The notes below the pieces were generated by a model. It was not told where the DNA came from. It saw only the letters and a list, made by a program, of their open reading frames with translations, and ran no database searches. From positions 1-64,000 of the forward strand of contig NZ_BHVX01000006.1 of NCBI RefSeq assembly GCF_003851545.1: a DNA stretch of 64,000 nt, read 5' to 3'. Position 1 is the stretch's first letter. Every line of letters starts with the position of its first letter. The position numbers and the translations under genes are program-made. Below are positions 1 to 8,579 of the stretch, piece after piece. Origin of the DNA: Ralstonia sp. SET104. GTDB taxonomy: Bacteria; Pseudomonadota; Gammaproteobacteria; Burkholderiales; Burkholderiaceae.

Positions 1-68
1 GCCGTTATGTATCGCGCTCAGCCTGGGCAGAGCACGACCTCAACAGTTTATTCAGACATAGCCATAAG

Positions 69-101
69 AAATGGGCGCCGCATTGCTGCTGGCGCCCATT
101 T
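69..101. terminator. Inverted repeat, probable bidirectional terminator
   Basis: An 11-bp perfect stem (AAATGGGCGCC pairing with GGCGCCCATTT) encloses an 11-nt loop. It lies about 55 nt beyond the stop codon of the minus-strand azoreductase gene. The A/T ends of the stem supply short U tracts in either direction, so it could stop transcription of azoR and of whatever enters from the left edge. Confidence 0.6.
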
Positions 102-156
102 GACGTTCTGCGCGGCTGATTGTGGAGCGCGTCTCGCCGCGCCGCAACCTGTTCGC

Positions 157-783
157 TCAGGCAGCCACGGCTTGGCTCACGACGTCGCGCAGGGCGGCGC
201 GTGCGGCTTCCAGGGCTTGCGCGCGGGCGTCTGGGCCCATCGCCAGGCCTTCCGCGCGCACGAACTGCACGTCGGTGATGCCGAAGAAACCGAACACTGC
301 CTTCAGATAGGCTTCCTGGAAATCCAGGCCGGCGGCCGGTCCGACTGAATACACACCGCCGCGCGTCGACGCGACGATGACCTTCTTGCCACCTGCCAGG
401 CCAACCGGGCCGTTGGCTGTGTAGTTGAACGTGCGGCCGGCTTGCGCCACACGGTCGATCCAGGCCTTGAGCTGGCTCGGCACCGAGAAGTTGTACATCG
501 GCGCGCCGACCACGATCACGTCGCTGGCGAGCAGTTCGTTCACCAGCGCTTCCGAGCGGGCGTGCTCGGCGCGGGTGGCGTCGTCAAAATCATCGGTGCC
601 CGTGGCGCGGAAGCCGGCGGCGATGGCGCCATCCAGGTGGGGAATGGCTTCGACCGACAGGTCGCGGCGGACGACGCTGGCGCTGGGGTTTTCGCGGCGC
701 AGCTCGTCAACAATGGCGGCGCTCAGCAGGCGCGAGGCCGAGGCGTCACCGAGGATGCTGGAATCAATGTGAAGGACTTGCAT
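157..783 (-). CDS. azoR: FMN-dependent NADH-azoreductase
   Basis: Cytosolic flavodoxin-like oxidoreductase of the AzoR family, which uses FMN and NADH to reduce azo bonds and quinones by two-electron steps. The 208 residues match the family's usual length. MQVLHIDSS at the N-terminus forms the phosphate-binding turn; PMYNFS (95-100) and STRGGVYS (139-146) are the FMN-contact loops. The frame stays open further upstream to 864, but the ATG at 783 has a GGAGA ribosome site and begins exactly at the conserved first strand. It is divergent from a LysR-type gene 127 nt away, the usual arrangement for a regulator and its target; that this regulator controls azoR is inference. Confidence 0.93.
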   Translation of the reverse strand: MQVLHIDSSILGDASASRLLSAAIVDELRRENPSASVVRRDLSVEAIPHLDGAIAAGFRATGTDDFDDATRAEHARSEALVNELLASDVIVVGAPMYNFSVPSQLKAWIDRVAQAGRTFNYTANGPVGLAGGKKVIVASTRGGVYSVGPAAGLDFQEAYLKAVFGFFGITDVQFVRAEGLAMGPDARAQALEAARAALRDVVSQAVAA

Positions 784-910
784 GGTGTCTCTCCAAGAAA
801 AAGGTGGGTTGCTGCAAAGATAGTGCGGCGCAGCAAGTTCCAGTAGTGGGTCAAATCGGCACACATCGTTCTATAAGTGAGACAATGCGCCAACTCTTTG
901 GAGAGCGGCC

Positions 911-1858
911 ATGGAAGACCTGAACGACCTCGTCCTGTTTGCCAGTGTGGTGACACACGGTAGTTTTTCCGGTGCCGCGCGGGCGCTGGGGATTCCCAAA
1001 TCGCGTGTAAGCCGCCGCGTGGCCGATCTGGAAACGCGTTTGGGTGTGCGGCTGCTCCAGCGTTCAACGCGGGCCGTGCACGTGACGGACGTAGGTTCGG
1101 CGTTCTATACGCATTGCGAATCGATGACGCAGGCCGCGCGCGCCGCCTTCGAGGTGGCCGAGCATGCGGGCGAAAAACCTTCGGGCCGCTTGCGCGTGAG
1201 CTGCCCAGTGGGCGTGGCACACGTGTTTATCGCCCCGGTGTTGTCGAAATTTCTGCACGCACAGCCCGACGTGCGGCTGGAACTGGACGTGACGAACCGC
1301 CGTGTCGATGTGATTGGTGACGGCTACGACGTGGCGCTGCGCGTTCGCTCGACGCTGGACGATTCCAACCTAGTTGTGCGCAGCTTTGGCGTGAGCGATC
1401 AGGTGCTGGTGGCCAGCCGGTCGTTCGTGGCCGAGCACGGCCCGTTCGAGACACCGGAATCGATGCACGGCGTCATGGGCGTCGGCATTGGCGGTGCGGC
1501 CGGCGAGCGGACGCGCTGGCGTCTGACCGCACCGGAAGGCGGCGCGGTCGATATCGACTACATCCCAGCACTTGTGACGGACGACTTGTACCTGATCGGG
1601 CAGACCACCCTGGCGGGCGTCGGCGTTGCGCAATTGCCGTTCAACCTGTGCGCAGAGCCGGTTCACGATGGCCGGCTGGTCGTGTTGCTGCCGGAATACC
1701 GCCTGCCGGCGCACCAGTTTCACGCGGTGTTTCCGTCCCGCCGGGGGCTTGTGCCGGCTGTGCGGGCGTTCATCGAGTTCTTGGCCGAAGAGCTGCCTGA
1801 TATGACGGCAAACGTCGGCCGGTGTTATGAGGACATTGTCCGAAAACCAGATCGTTGA
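911..1858 (+). CDS. LysR-family transcriptional regulator
   Basis: DNA-binding regulator of 315 residues, the normal LysR length. The N-terminal winged helix-turn-helix covers about residues 1-60 (GSFSGAARALGIPKSRVSRR is the recognition region), and a periplasmic-binding-protein-like effector domain follows from about residue 90. The ATG at 911 follows a GGAGAG ribosome site (899-904). It is divergent from azoR and lies 98 nt upstream of an MFS pump, so it plausibly controls one or both in response to an electrophile or quinone-like compound; the effector cannot be read from sequence. The C-terminal tail beyond residue 300 is longer than the conserved domain and appears disordered. Confidence 0.92.
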   Translation: MEDLNDLVLFASVVTHGSFSGAARALGIPKSRVSRRVADLETRLGVRLLQRSTRAVHVTDVGSAFYTHCESMTQAARAAFEVAEHAGEKPSGRLRVSCPVGVAHVFIAPVLSKFLHAQPDVRLELDVTNRRVDVIGDGYDVALRVRSTLDDSNLVVRSFGVSDQVLVASRSFVAEHGPFETPESMHGVMGVGIGGAAGERTRWRLTAPEGGAVDIDYIPALVTDDLYLIGQTTLAGVGVAQLPFNLCAEPVHDGRLVVLLPEYRLPAHQFHAVFPSRRGLVPAVRAFIEFLAEELPDMTANVGRCYEDIVRKPDR

Positions 1859-1956
1859 CTCTGCAACGAATGCGAATCGGCAGTATCATCAACGGCTTCG
1901 CTTTTCCCATTGGCACGCGGGCATGCGTGCCTCGAGCGGCATTCGCGCACATTCTC

Positions 1957-3558
1957 ATGTCTTCCCGCCCCAGCATTGAACCGCCCCAGCCCGATACGCC
2001 CGCCGCGCACACCGCGCCCATTGTTGCGCCCATTGCGCCGGTATCCAGCCCGCTGGATACGCCACCGGTGGCCGAGATTCCCGTGATGGCAGTGATGGGC
2101 GGGCTGATGCTTGCCATTCTGCTGGGCGCGCTGGAGCAAACGATTGTGGCCGTGGCGTTGCCGGTCATTGCGGGCGAATTCAACGGTTTCGCGCTGATGG
2201 CGTGGTTGGTGTCGGCGTATCTGGTGGCGTCCACCGTTGTCACGCCCATCTACGGCAAGCTGAGTGACCTCTACGGCCGCCGCGCCATGCTGACGACGGC
2301 CATCATCCTCTTCGTGCTGGCTTCTGTGGCGTGTGCACTGGCGACCAGCATGCCGATGCTGCTGTTTGCGCGCGTGTTGCAGGGGCTGGGCGGCGGGGGG
2401 CTGATCTCGGTGTCGCAGGCGACGATTGCCGATGTGGTGCCGCTGCGCGAGCGTGGGCGCTACCAGGGCTACGTGAGCGGCATGTGGGCCATGGCCAGCC
2501 TGGCCGGCCCCGTGATTGGCGGCTATCTGACGCATTACCTGTCGTGGCGCTGGATTTTCTGGATCAACCTGCCGCTGGGCATCGTCGCGCTGTTGGTCGT
2601 GCGGCGCACGCTGCGGCATCTGCCGGTGGCGCACCAGCGTCGCCCCATCGACGTGCCGGGTGTGGTGCTGTTTGCCGTGGGCCTGACGGCATTGCTGCTG
2701 ATGATTACCCGCGTGGGGCAGGGCGCGCCGCTCGCGCAGCCGGAAAACCTTGGTCTGCTGGCGGGAGCCGTGGTGCTTCTGGGTGCGTTCGTCTGGCAAG
2801 AGAACCGCGCTGTCGAGCCAATCATTCCGCTGTCGATGTTTCGCGTGCGCACGGTCACGATCTGCTGTCTGGCGTTGTTCTTGTGCTTCTTCCAGTTGAT
2901 CGCCACGTCTGTGCTGATGCCGTTGCGCTTCCAGATGGTGGCCGGCGCCAGCCCTGATGCGGCCGCCCTGCGCCTCGTGCCGCTCACGCTGTCGATTCCG
3001 TTGGGGGCCTTTATTGCTGGCAAGTGGATGACGCACAGCGGCCGCTACAAGCCGCTGATGCTGATCGGCGCATGCGTGGTGCCGTTTGCCGTGGCTTCGC
3101 TGGGGTTGCTTGATCCGCACAGCGTGTTGCCATTGACTCTGGCGATGATCGTGCTGGGCCTGTCGATTGGCGTGCAGTTCCCGACCGGGCTGGTTGCCAC
3201 GCAAAACGCCGTGCCGCCGCAGACAGTGGGGCTGGCCACGGCACTCACGGCGTTCTCGCGCCTGCTGGGCGGCGCGGTGGGCGTAGCGGTGCTGACCTCC
3301 GTGCTGATTGCGCTGCTGCGTCAGGCGGCACCCGAAGCGCAGGTGGCAGCCGGCGGCGATGTGCTGATGGATCTCTTCCACGCAGCGCTTGCCAGCAGCG
3401 GTGCCGATGCACAGGCCCTGCAGCGCGCGGGCGAAAGCGCCTTCCGGCATCTGTTCTTCTTTGCTGCTGCGGTGTCGGTGGTTTCGCCGCTGCTGATCAT
3501 GCGGCTGGAAGAGAAGGTGCTTCGCGGCAAGGTGTCGCTCGCAGAGGCCATTGAGTAA
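1957..3558 (+). CDS. DHA2-family (EmrB/QacA-type) MFS drug efflux transporter
   Basis: Inner-membrane proton antiporter of 533 residues, the size of the 14-helix DHA2 group. A proline-rich cytosolic N-terminus (about 45 residues) precedes the first helix. Motif A-like GKLSDLYGRRAML follows helix 2, and GYVSGMWAMASLAGPVIGGY matches the antiporter motif C region. An in-frame TTG start overlaps the LysR stop at 1855, but its first 34 residues are not conserved-looking, so the ATG at 1957 is preferred; neither start has a strong ribosome site. The gene follows the LysR gene in the same direction and may be co-transcribed. Substrate is unknown; exporters of this type handle lipophilic cations, quinones and biocides. 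Confidence 0.9.
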   Translation: MSSRPSIEPPQPDTPAAHTAPIVAPIAPVSSPLDTPPVAEIPVMAVMGGLMLAILLGALEQTIVAVALPVIAGEFNGFALMAWLVSAYLVASTVVTPIYGKLSDLYGRRAMLTTAIILFVLASVACALATSMPMLLFARVLQGLGGGGLISVSQATIADVVPLRERGRYQGYVSGMWAMASLAGPVIGGYLTHYLSWRWIFWINLPLGIVALLVVRRTLRHLPVAHQRRPIDVPGVVLFAVGLTALLLMITRVGQGAPLAQPENLGLLAGAVVLLGAFVWQENRAVEPIIPLSMFRVRTVTICCLALFLCFFQLIATSVLMPLRFQMVAGASPDAAALRLVPLTLSIPLGAFIAGKWMTHSGRYKPLMLIGACVVPFAVASLGLLDPHSVLPLTLAMIVLGLSIGVQFPTGLVATQNAVPPQTVGLATALTAFSRLLGGAVGVAVLTSVLIALLRQAAPEAQVAAGGDVLMDLFHAALASSGADAQALQRAGESAFRHLFFFAAAVSVVSPLLIMRLEEKVLRGKVSLAEAIE

Positions 3559-3570
3559 CGCGCAGGCGCG

Positions 3571-4467
3571 CTAGCTCGTGGCAGGCGCCAGCGCGCGCCG
3601 CCGAGCGCGTCGCGCCACGCTGCCCTCATACAGCGCCCAGCGTAGCGTGGGCGCCACGGCACGCATGGCAGCCGACGCAAAGGCCGCCTGCAGCGGCGGC
3701 CGCTCAAGATCAAGCATCTGTATTGCCCACGGCGGCAGCAACTGGATGCCGGCATCGAGAAACAAGCGCACTGCCGGACGCAGCCCCGGGCGCGGCGCCT
3801 GCCACGTCGTCAACACCTCCACCACCGTGCGCGTGCGATCGCTGACCACCAGCTCGGCGCGCATTGCATTCAGGTAGGCCTGGATGGCTGCTCGCGATTT
3901 CGGCACCTCGCGCGCGCCGAGCATCTCGGCCACCAGTGCGGTCTCTTCAAAGTAGCGATCCTGCTGTGCGCTGCTCAAGTTGTTGTCCACATAACGCAGA
4001 TAGCCTGCCAGGAAGCTCGACATCTCGGCCACGTGCACCCAGGTGAGCAGATCCGGATCGTTGGCCGAATAGGGTCGGCCATCGGGCGCGGTGCCTTGCA
4101 CGCGGTCGTGGATCGTCTTCACGCGCTCGATGAGCGCCAGTGCATCGCGCCGGCTGCCGTATGTGGTGCCGGCCACGAACTGCGCGGTGCGGCCCAGGCG
4201 CCCTTGCAGGTCTTCGCGAAAGTTGGAGTGGTCCCACACGCCCGCCAGCGCGCGCGGGTGCAGCGCCTGCAACAACAGGGCGCTGATGCCACCGGCCATC
4301 ATTGCCGGAAAATCGGCGTGTACCTTCCAGCAGATTGCATCGGGGCCAAACAGGCCGGGGTCGCCGGGCGGCGAAGCAATGTCGAGAGTGAGGCTGCCGG
4401 TCGCACGCGTGAGGCCGCGGACCTGGTTGGCGATGCGTTCGCGAATTGCGACGAGGAGGGTGGGCAT
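3571..4467 (-). CDS. DUF2236 / MpaB-family oxygenase-like protein
   Basis: Member of the DUF2236 family, which includes the rubber oxygenase Lcp and the fungal membrane oxygenase MpaB; these are b-type haem proteins. The 298-residue product shows the family block around FGPDAICWKVHADFPAMMAGG (residues about 40-60), the histidine-containing LLLQALHPRALAGVWDHSNF, and the TWVHVAEMSSFLAGY segment whose histidine is a candidate haem ligand. A GTG at 4491 would add eight residues; the ATG at 4467 is chosen because it lies nearest the conserved region. It is convergent with the MFS pump (12 nt apart). No signal peptide is apparent. The reaction catalysed by the bacterial non-Lcp members is not established. 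Confidence 0.82.
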   Translation of the reverse strand: MPTLLVAIRERIANQVRGLTRATGSLTLDIASPPGDPGLFGPDAICWKVHADFPAMMAGGISALLLQALHPRALAGVWDHSNFREDLQGRLGRTAQFVAGTTYGSRRDALALIERVKTIHDRVQGTAPDGRPYSANDPDLLTWVHVAEMSSFLAGYLRYVDNNLSSAQQDRYFEETALVAEMLGAREVPKSRAAIQAYLNAMRAELVVSDRTRTVVEVLTTWQAPRPGLRPAVRLFLDAGIQLLPPWAIQMLDLERPPLQAAFASAAMRAVAPTLRWALYEGSVARRARRRALAPATS

Positions 4468-4649
4468 GGTGCCGAAAGCGCCGGAAGGCACGAGGCAAGG
4501 AAGCGCTCATTTTACCGAGCCGCGCCGGGCCGCACCGCGCCAGCGTGATGACAGAACGCCGCATGGTTGGTTGCATCCGCAGGACCATTTGTTGCGACTG
4601 CGTGTCTATCAGCGGCCCCTAGAATGAAGAACAACTGCACGAGAACGCC

Positions 4650-5573
4650 ATGTCCATGACCTTCCACCGACATACCGCCTGGCGGGGCCCGGTTGCCCTG
4701 CTGGTTTTGATGGTTGGCCTCTGCCTGAGCCCCGTCTTGCGCGCGGCAGACAACGCCCAGGGCCTGCGCGACAAATACCAGAGCGTGGCGCCCGAACTGG
4801 CTGACAACCCGTTCCACCGCCCGCTGGCGCTTGAATCCACCGAGACGCCCAACCTGCTCAAGGGCGACATCTACAGCGTGGTCGACTATCCGTTTGCCAC
4901 CGTCAGCAGCGCGCTGAGCGACGCGGCGCAAGGCCCCGGCAACTGGTGCGACGTGCTGATCCTGCATCTGAACATCAAGTACTGCCACGCCGTGCCCAGC
5001 ACCAGTGGCACCGTGCTCGACGTAAACCTCGGTCGCAAGATCGAGCAGTCCTTGTCCAGCAGCTATCGGCTTGTGTTCAACTACCGCCCCGTCGCCAGCA
5101 GCGCAGACTACTTCCGCGTGGAACTCAACGCCGCATCCGGCCCCTTCAGCACGAAGGACTACCGCATCATGCTGGAGGCGGTTCCTGCCCCAGCAGGCGG
5201 CAATCACACCTTCCTGCATCTGACGTATTCGTATGGCTACGGCACTGCCGGCCGGCTGGCCATGCGCACGTATCTGGGCACAGTGGGCAGCGACAAGGTG
5301 GGCTTTACGAAGACAGCGGAATCGTCAGCCGCCGCACCTGAATACGTGGGCGGCGTGCGCGGCCTGCTTGAGCGCAACACGATGCGCTATTACCTCGCCA
5401 TCGATGCCTATCTCAAGGCGCTGTCTGCGCCGCCGGACAAGCGCCTGCAGCAGCGCCTGAATACGTGGTTCAACGCCACTGAGCAGTACCCGCGTCAGTT
5501 GCATGAAGTGGAGCGGCAGGACTACCTGCAGATGAAGCATCACGAAGCCGAGCGCCAGCAGACGGCGCAATAG
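4650..5573 (+). CDS. Uncharacterised exported protein
   Basis: A 307-residue protein with a clear Sec signal peptide: basic start, hydrophobic stretch VALLVLMVGLCLSPVL, and probable cleavage after LRAA near residue 33. The mature part has no motif I can assign. It contains two cysteines close together (GNWCDVLILHLNIKYCHA, residues about 98-114), which could form a disulphide in the periplasm, and its C-terminus is rich in charged, helix-forming residues. The strand pattern KGDIYSVVDYPFATVSSAL followed by alternating beta segments is reminiscent of a START/SRPBCC-like fold, but that is only an impression. It ends 4 nt before the convergent PGDYG gene. Confidence 0.8.
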   Translation: MSMTFHRHTAWRGPVALLVLMVGLCLSPVLRAADNAQGLRDKYQSVAPELADNPFHRPLALESTETPNLLKGDIYSVVDYPFATVSSALSDAAQGPGNWCDVLILHLNIKYCHAVPSTSGTVLDVNLGRKIEQSLSSSYRLVFNYRPVASSADYFRVELNAASGPFSTKDYRIMLEAVPAPAGGNHTFLHLTYSYGYGTAGRLAMRTYLGTVGSDKVGFTKTAESSAAAPEYVGGVRGLLERNTMRYYLAIDAYLKALSAPPDKRLQQRLNTWFNATEQYPRQLHEVERQDYLQMKHHEAERQQTAQ

Positions 5574-5577
5574 CGCT

Positions 5578-6009
5578 TCAGGCGGGCCGGTAGACCTTGG
5601 CGAAGCGCTGCGCCTGCACGACGCCGTAGTCGCCGGGGGCGTATTGGAGTACCCAGTCGCCGGCCTGACCGTGCAGCACATCGCCGGCTTCGGAGCGCGC
5701 CATCGAAAACGCTTCGCTCATCTGCTTGGCCAGCACAACGCTCGGGCGGTTGCGGTAGGCACCGGCTTGGCCGTGCGTGAGCGATGCATCGGCGGGGGCG
5801 TACTTCGCGTTGAAACGCTCGCGCGAGACCACCCAGCGGTCGCCTGTGGAGCCGGTGATGAGCGCATCGCCGGGGGCGTAGCGGTTGGGGCCTTCCAGGC
5901 TCATCAGCTCGCCGTGGGCAGCGGCAAAGTCGACGTGGACAGTCTCGTCCTTGATGAAGGGGCGGGCGGCGGTGTCCGTGCGCAGGTCGACGTGTTGCAG
6001 GGTGGGCAT
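5578..6009 (-). CDS. Small PGDYG-motif protein
   Basis: A 143-residue protein named for the motif YAPGDYGVV near the C-terminus (about 126-134), characteristic of the small PGDYG protein family of unknown function. The same motif appears in diverged form about 70 residues earlier as YAPGDALIT, and again as KYAPADASL, so the protein seems built from two or three copies of a short beta unit. The frame remains open to 6198, but the extension is basic, low in conservation signals and derived from a repeat-containing region, so the ATG at 6009 is used. The downstream neighbour is convergent. Cytosolic by lack of signal peptide. Confidence 0.72.
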   Translation of the reverse strand: MPTLQHVDLRTDTAARPFIKDETVHVDFAAAHGELMSLEGPNRYAPGDALITGSTGDRWVVSRERFNAKYAPADASLTHGQAGAYRNRPSVVLAKQMSEAFSMARSEAGDVLHGQAGDWVLQYAPGDYGVVQAQRFAKVYRPA

Positions 6010-6072
6010 GAGGCGGTGCGAAAGCGATGAAAGCCAGATCAGGCGAAAGGCCGTAAGCGTACCGCGAATAGG

Positions 6073-6105
6073 TTGAAAGCGCGTTGAAAGCGCGCTGAGA
6101 GCGCG
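6073..6105. repeat. Three tandem 11-bp repeats upstream of the PGDYG gene
   Basis: TTGAAAGCGCG occurs twice in succession and is followed by a third, diverged copy CTGAGAGCGCG, giving three units with an exact 11-bp period. They lie 64-96 nt upstream of the start at 6009. One helical turn per unit is what a tandem operator for an OmpR/PhoB-like or similar factor would need, but no binding protein is identifiable. A perfect 9-bp hairpin (GCCGGGCAC/GTGCCCGGC, 6122-6142) sits just beyond, without a T tract. Confidence 0.55.
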
Positions 6106-6243
6106 CGAGAAACGTCTTAGTGCCGGGCACTGGGTGCCCGGCGTCTTCATCAAGCTGTCAAGCCGCTTGTTAGTTGATCGCAGCCCGCGAGGCAGCAAGC
6201 CCCGCGGGCCGGATCAGCGTGCCTTCCCCGTGTGCACTATGTA

Positions 6244-8337
6244 TCAGCGGTCGTATTCGACCGAGGTGGTGAATGTCAGGTCGAACGGATCGGACCACAA
6301 CAGATTGGTGAATGAGAAGTCTGATGTGCCCGTCCAGCCCGCCACCGACGGGAAGGCCGCACCCTGGTCGCCCGGCACATTGACCGTGAGCGTGGTGCCT
6401 GCCGCTGCCGGTTTGGCACGTGCTGAGCCGTTGACGAAGACGGTTTGGGTTGTCGTGGCGCGAATCTGCGCGTCGGCACGCCTCACGAAGGGCACGCCGG
6501 CCTTGGCCGTCCACGTGACCGGCAGCGTGGTGCCGCCTGCAAACGTAGAAGCCGTGCCCGGGGTCTGGATGTCGCGCGTGGCTTGCGAGACGTCCTGCCA
6601 CGTGTACTGACGCATCGCGATGGGCGCCGGTGCCGGCGTGCGCAGCCGCACTTTGTAGGTCTTGGCCGGCGCAGCCTGATTGCCGTTCTGGTAGATGGCA
6701 ATCTGATATTCGCTGAATGGCGTGATGGTCGCCAGTTCGGTCGCGCTCAACGGGGGATTCGACCACGCGGTGTTGGCCGTGGGCCAGGTGAACGCGCCGT
6801 CGTTGGCCGGATCCTGTGCCACGCCTGCCAGCCGGTAGTTATTGCGGCAAGCGCCTTGCTTGGGCAACGCGGCAAGCTGCGCAATTGTCTGGCCAGAGGC
6901 AATCTGCGCGCGGATATTGAGCGTGTTGCATGTGCCGGCAGACGGCTGGAGGAACACCCCGTTGCGCAGGCCAGGGCCGGTGACGATCCCAAAGTCGACC
7001 GGCGCATTGGCGTTGTCCACCGTGCCGACCGACATGGAGATCGAGCTGACAAAGGCGTTGGTGCCTGTCATCGGCTTGGCCGTGTTCAGCCAGTCGAACT
7101 TCTTGGCGTTGGCGTTGATGCTGGAGAGCACGGCGCGCTGGTTGCCGACCACGCGCCAGCCGTTGTCGCCGCTGGCGCGGGCAGCCGGGACCACGGCAAT
7201 CTGCGCGATCTGCTGCATGCCGTCGCGGATGCCGTCGGCGCGGGTCCAGGAGAACTTGATCCACAGCCTATCGACGACACCCTGGCCGTTGGCAATCAGG
7301 CGGATGATTTCCGGCGTGCTGAAGCTGGCGTTGTTCATGGCATCGTCCGCCACAATGCCGGGCGTGCCGCTGCTCGACGGGCCGAATTCCTGGGCCACAT
7401 TCAGGCCGTTGCTGAGGTAAGTGGCGGGCACGCCTGTGCTCAACGAGCCGGCCGGCACATCGTCCACGACAATCTGGTGGCAGGCCGCTGGCGCGTTGCT
7501 GCTCGTGCGCGTGGCGGCTGTGGAGCCGCTAAAGCACTGGTTGAACGCGGTCTGCAGCGCGGCCAGGTCGGTGGCCGTCGGCAGGTTGGAAACCGTTGTG
7601 CCGCCGATGGTCGCGGTGCTCGGCAGGCTGGAGGCATCGCTGGCTTGCGGCGCCACGCCTTTGGCAAGCTGCAACTGCACGGGCGTGTCGCTCGACGCGC
7701 CGGCCACCGAGCTGATCTGCACGCTGCCGTCGGGCAGCACATTCACCTTCACCTGATCGAGCAGGCGGTCCAGCCCCGGGCCGCCGGCTGTCAGTGGGCC
7801 GGAGATCAGGTTCACCCCCGTGTTGCCCGTGGCCGCCAGCAGATTGGCCAGCGCGGCGGAATACGCTGCCACCGTGCTGGAGACGGCCTGCGCGGTCACC
7901 TTGCTTTGCAGCAGGCTCGTGTTGTTCAGGAGCGTGCCGGGGTTGTCGCCCACGATGGTGGCGGCAATGGCGTTGGTGATGGGCGTGATGTTGATCGTCT
8001 GCGTGCCCGCGGTGGCGGACAGCGCGATCAGCGTGGCTTGTGAGTCGGCCACGTTGCCCAAGGCAGACAGCACGAACGGTGCCGTGAGCCCCGTCACGTC
8101 GCATTTGAAGGCCCCCGTGGTGGCGTCAGCCGGACAGTTGCCCGATTTGCCATTGGCGTCCATCAACGTGACGGTGGCGCCCTGCATGGCGGCACCCGTG
8201 GCGGCGACGCCGCTGACGGTCTGTGTCGTCAGGCCGCCACCGCCGGATGATCCGCCGGTGTTGCTGCCGGAATCGCCGCCGCCGCATGCGGACAGGGCGA
8301 GCGTGGCCAATGCGAGTGCAATGGGCGTGAGTTTCAT
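6244..8337 (-). CDS. Large uncharacterised lipoprotein
   Basis: A 697-residue protein with a lipoprotein signal: MKLTPIALALATLALSAC, where the lipobox LSAC is followed by a glycine/serine linker. The ATG at 8337 has a strong GGAGG ribosome site, so a longer open frame starting at 8382 is rejected. Residues about 40-110 resemble a carboxypeptidase-regulatory-like beta sandwich (GAAMQGATVTLMDANGKSG), and the rest is Ser/Thr/Ala-rich beta-type sequence with several cysteines, fitting an outer-membrane or secreted protein. No catalytic motif is recognised. A LuxR-type regulator starts 242 nt away in the opposite direction and may control it. Family members are annotated only as hypothetical as far as I can judge. 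Confidence 0.82.
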   Translation of the reverse strand: MKLTPIALALATLALSACGGGDSGSNTGGSSGGGGLTTQTVSGVAATGAAMQGATVTLMDANGKSGNCPADATTGAFKCDVTGLTAPFVLSALGNVADSQATLIALSATAGTQTINITPITNAIAATIVGDNPGTLLNNTSLLQSKVTAQAVSSTVAAYSAALANLLAATGNTGVNLISGPLTAGGPGLDRLLDQVKVNVLPDGSVQISSVAGASSDTPVQLQLAKGVAPQASDASSLPSTATIGGTTVSNLPTATDLAALQTAFNQCFSGSTAATRTSSNAPAACHQIVVDDVPAGSLSTGVPATYLSNGLNVAQEFGPSSSGTPGIVADDAMNNASFSTPEIIRLIANGQGVVDRLWIKFSWTRADGIRDGMQQIAQIAVVPAARASGDNGWRVVGNQRAVLSSINANAKKFDWLNTAKPMTGTNAFVSSISMSVGTVDNANAPVDFGIVTGPGLRNGVFLQPSAGTCNTLNIRAQIASGQTIAQLAALPKQGACRNNYRLAGVAQDPANDGAFTWPTANTAWSNPPLSATELATITPFSEYQIAIYQNGNQAAPAKTYKVRLRTPAPAPIAMRQYTWQDVSQATRDIQTPGTASTFAGGTTLPVTWTAKAGVPFVRRADAQIRATTTQTVFVNGSARAKPAAAGTTLTVNVPGDQGAAFPSVAGWTGTSDFSFTNLLWSDPFDLTFTTSVEYDR

Positions 8338-8579
8338 GAAGATCCTCCGTGGGGTGTTGTGGGTGTGCCGTCTGTGCGGCAACGTGGCTCTGCACGGAGA
8401 TTCTGAAAGGCGGCCTCGTGGCCGGCATCATTCATTTGGAGGAAATGTTCCCCAAAAAGAGGGATGTTGATGCATGCAAGCGCGTGTTACGTTCGCGCAC
8501 ACAATATGCCCGGCGCCGACCACCACGGCGAGCGCGACGGGCGACATGGCCGGACAGCCATCCTTCGGGGGAGGGAAGT

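Noticed and set aside
1825..3450. Minus-strand open frame of 541 codons opposite the DHA2 transporter
   Set aside because: Arg/His/Gln-rich shadow of the transporter frame with no recognisable domain.
6122..6142. Perfect 9-bp hairpin considered as a terminator
   Set aside because: No T tract follows on either strand, so termination is not supported; it is mentioned only with the nearby repeat.
6445..8043. Plus-strand open frame of 532 codons opposite the large lipoprotein gene
   Set aside because: Arg/Gly/Ala-rich shadow; the opposite strand has a signal peptide, lipobox and strong ribosome site.
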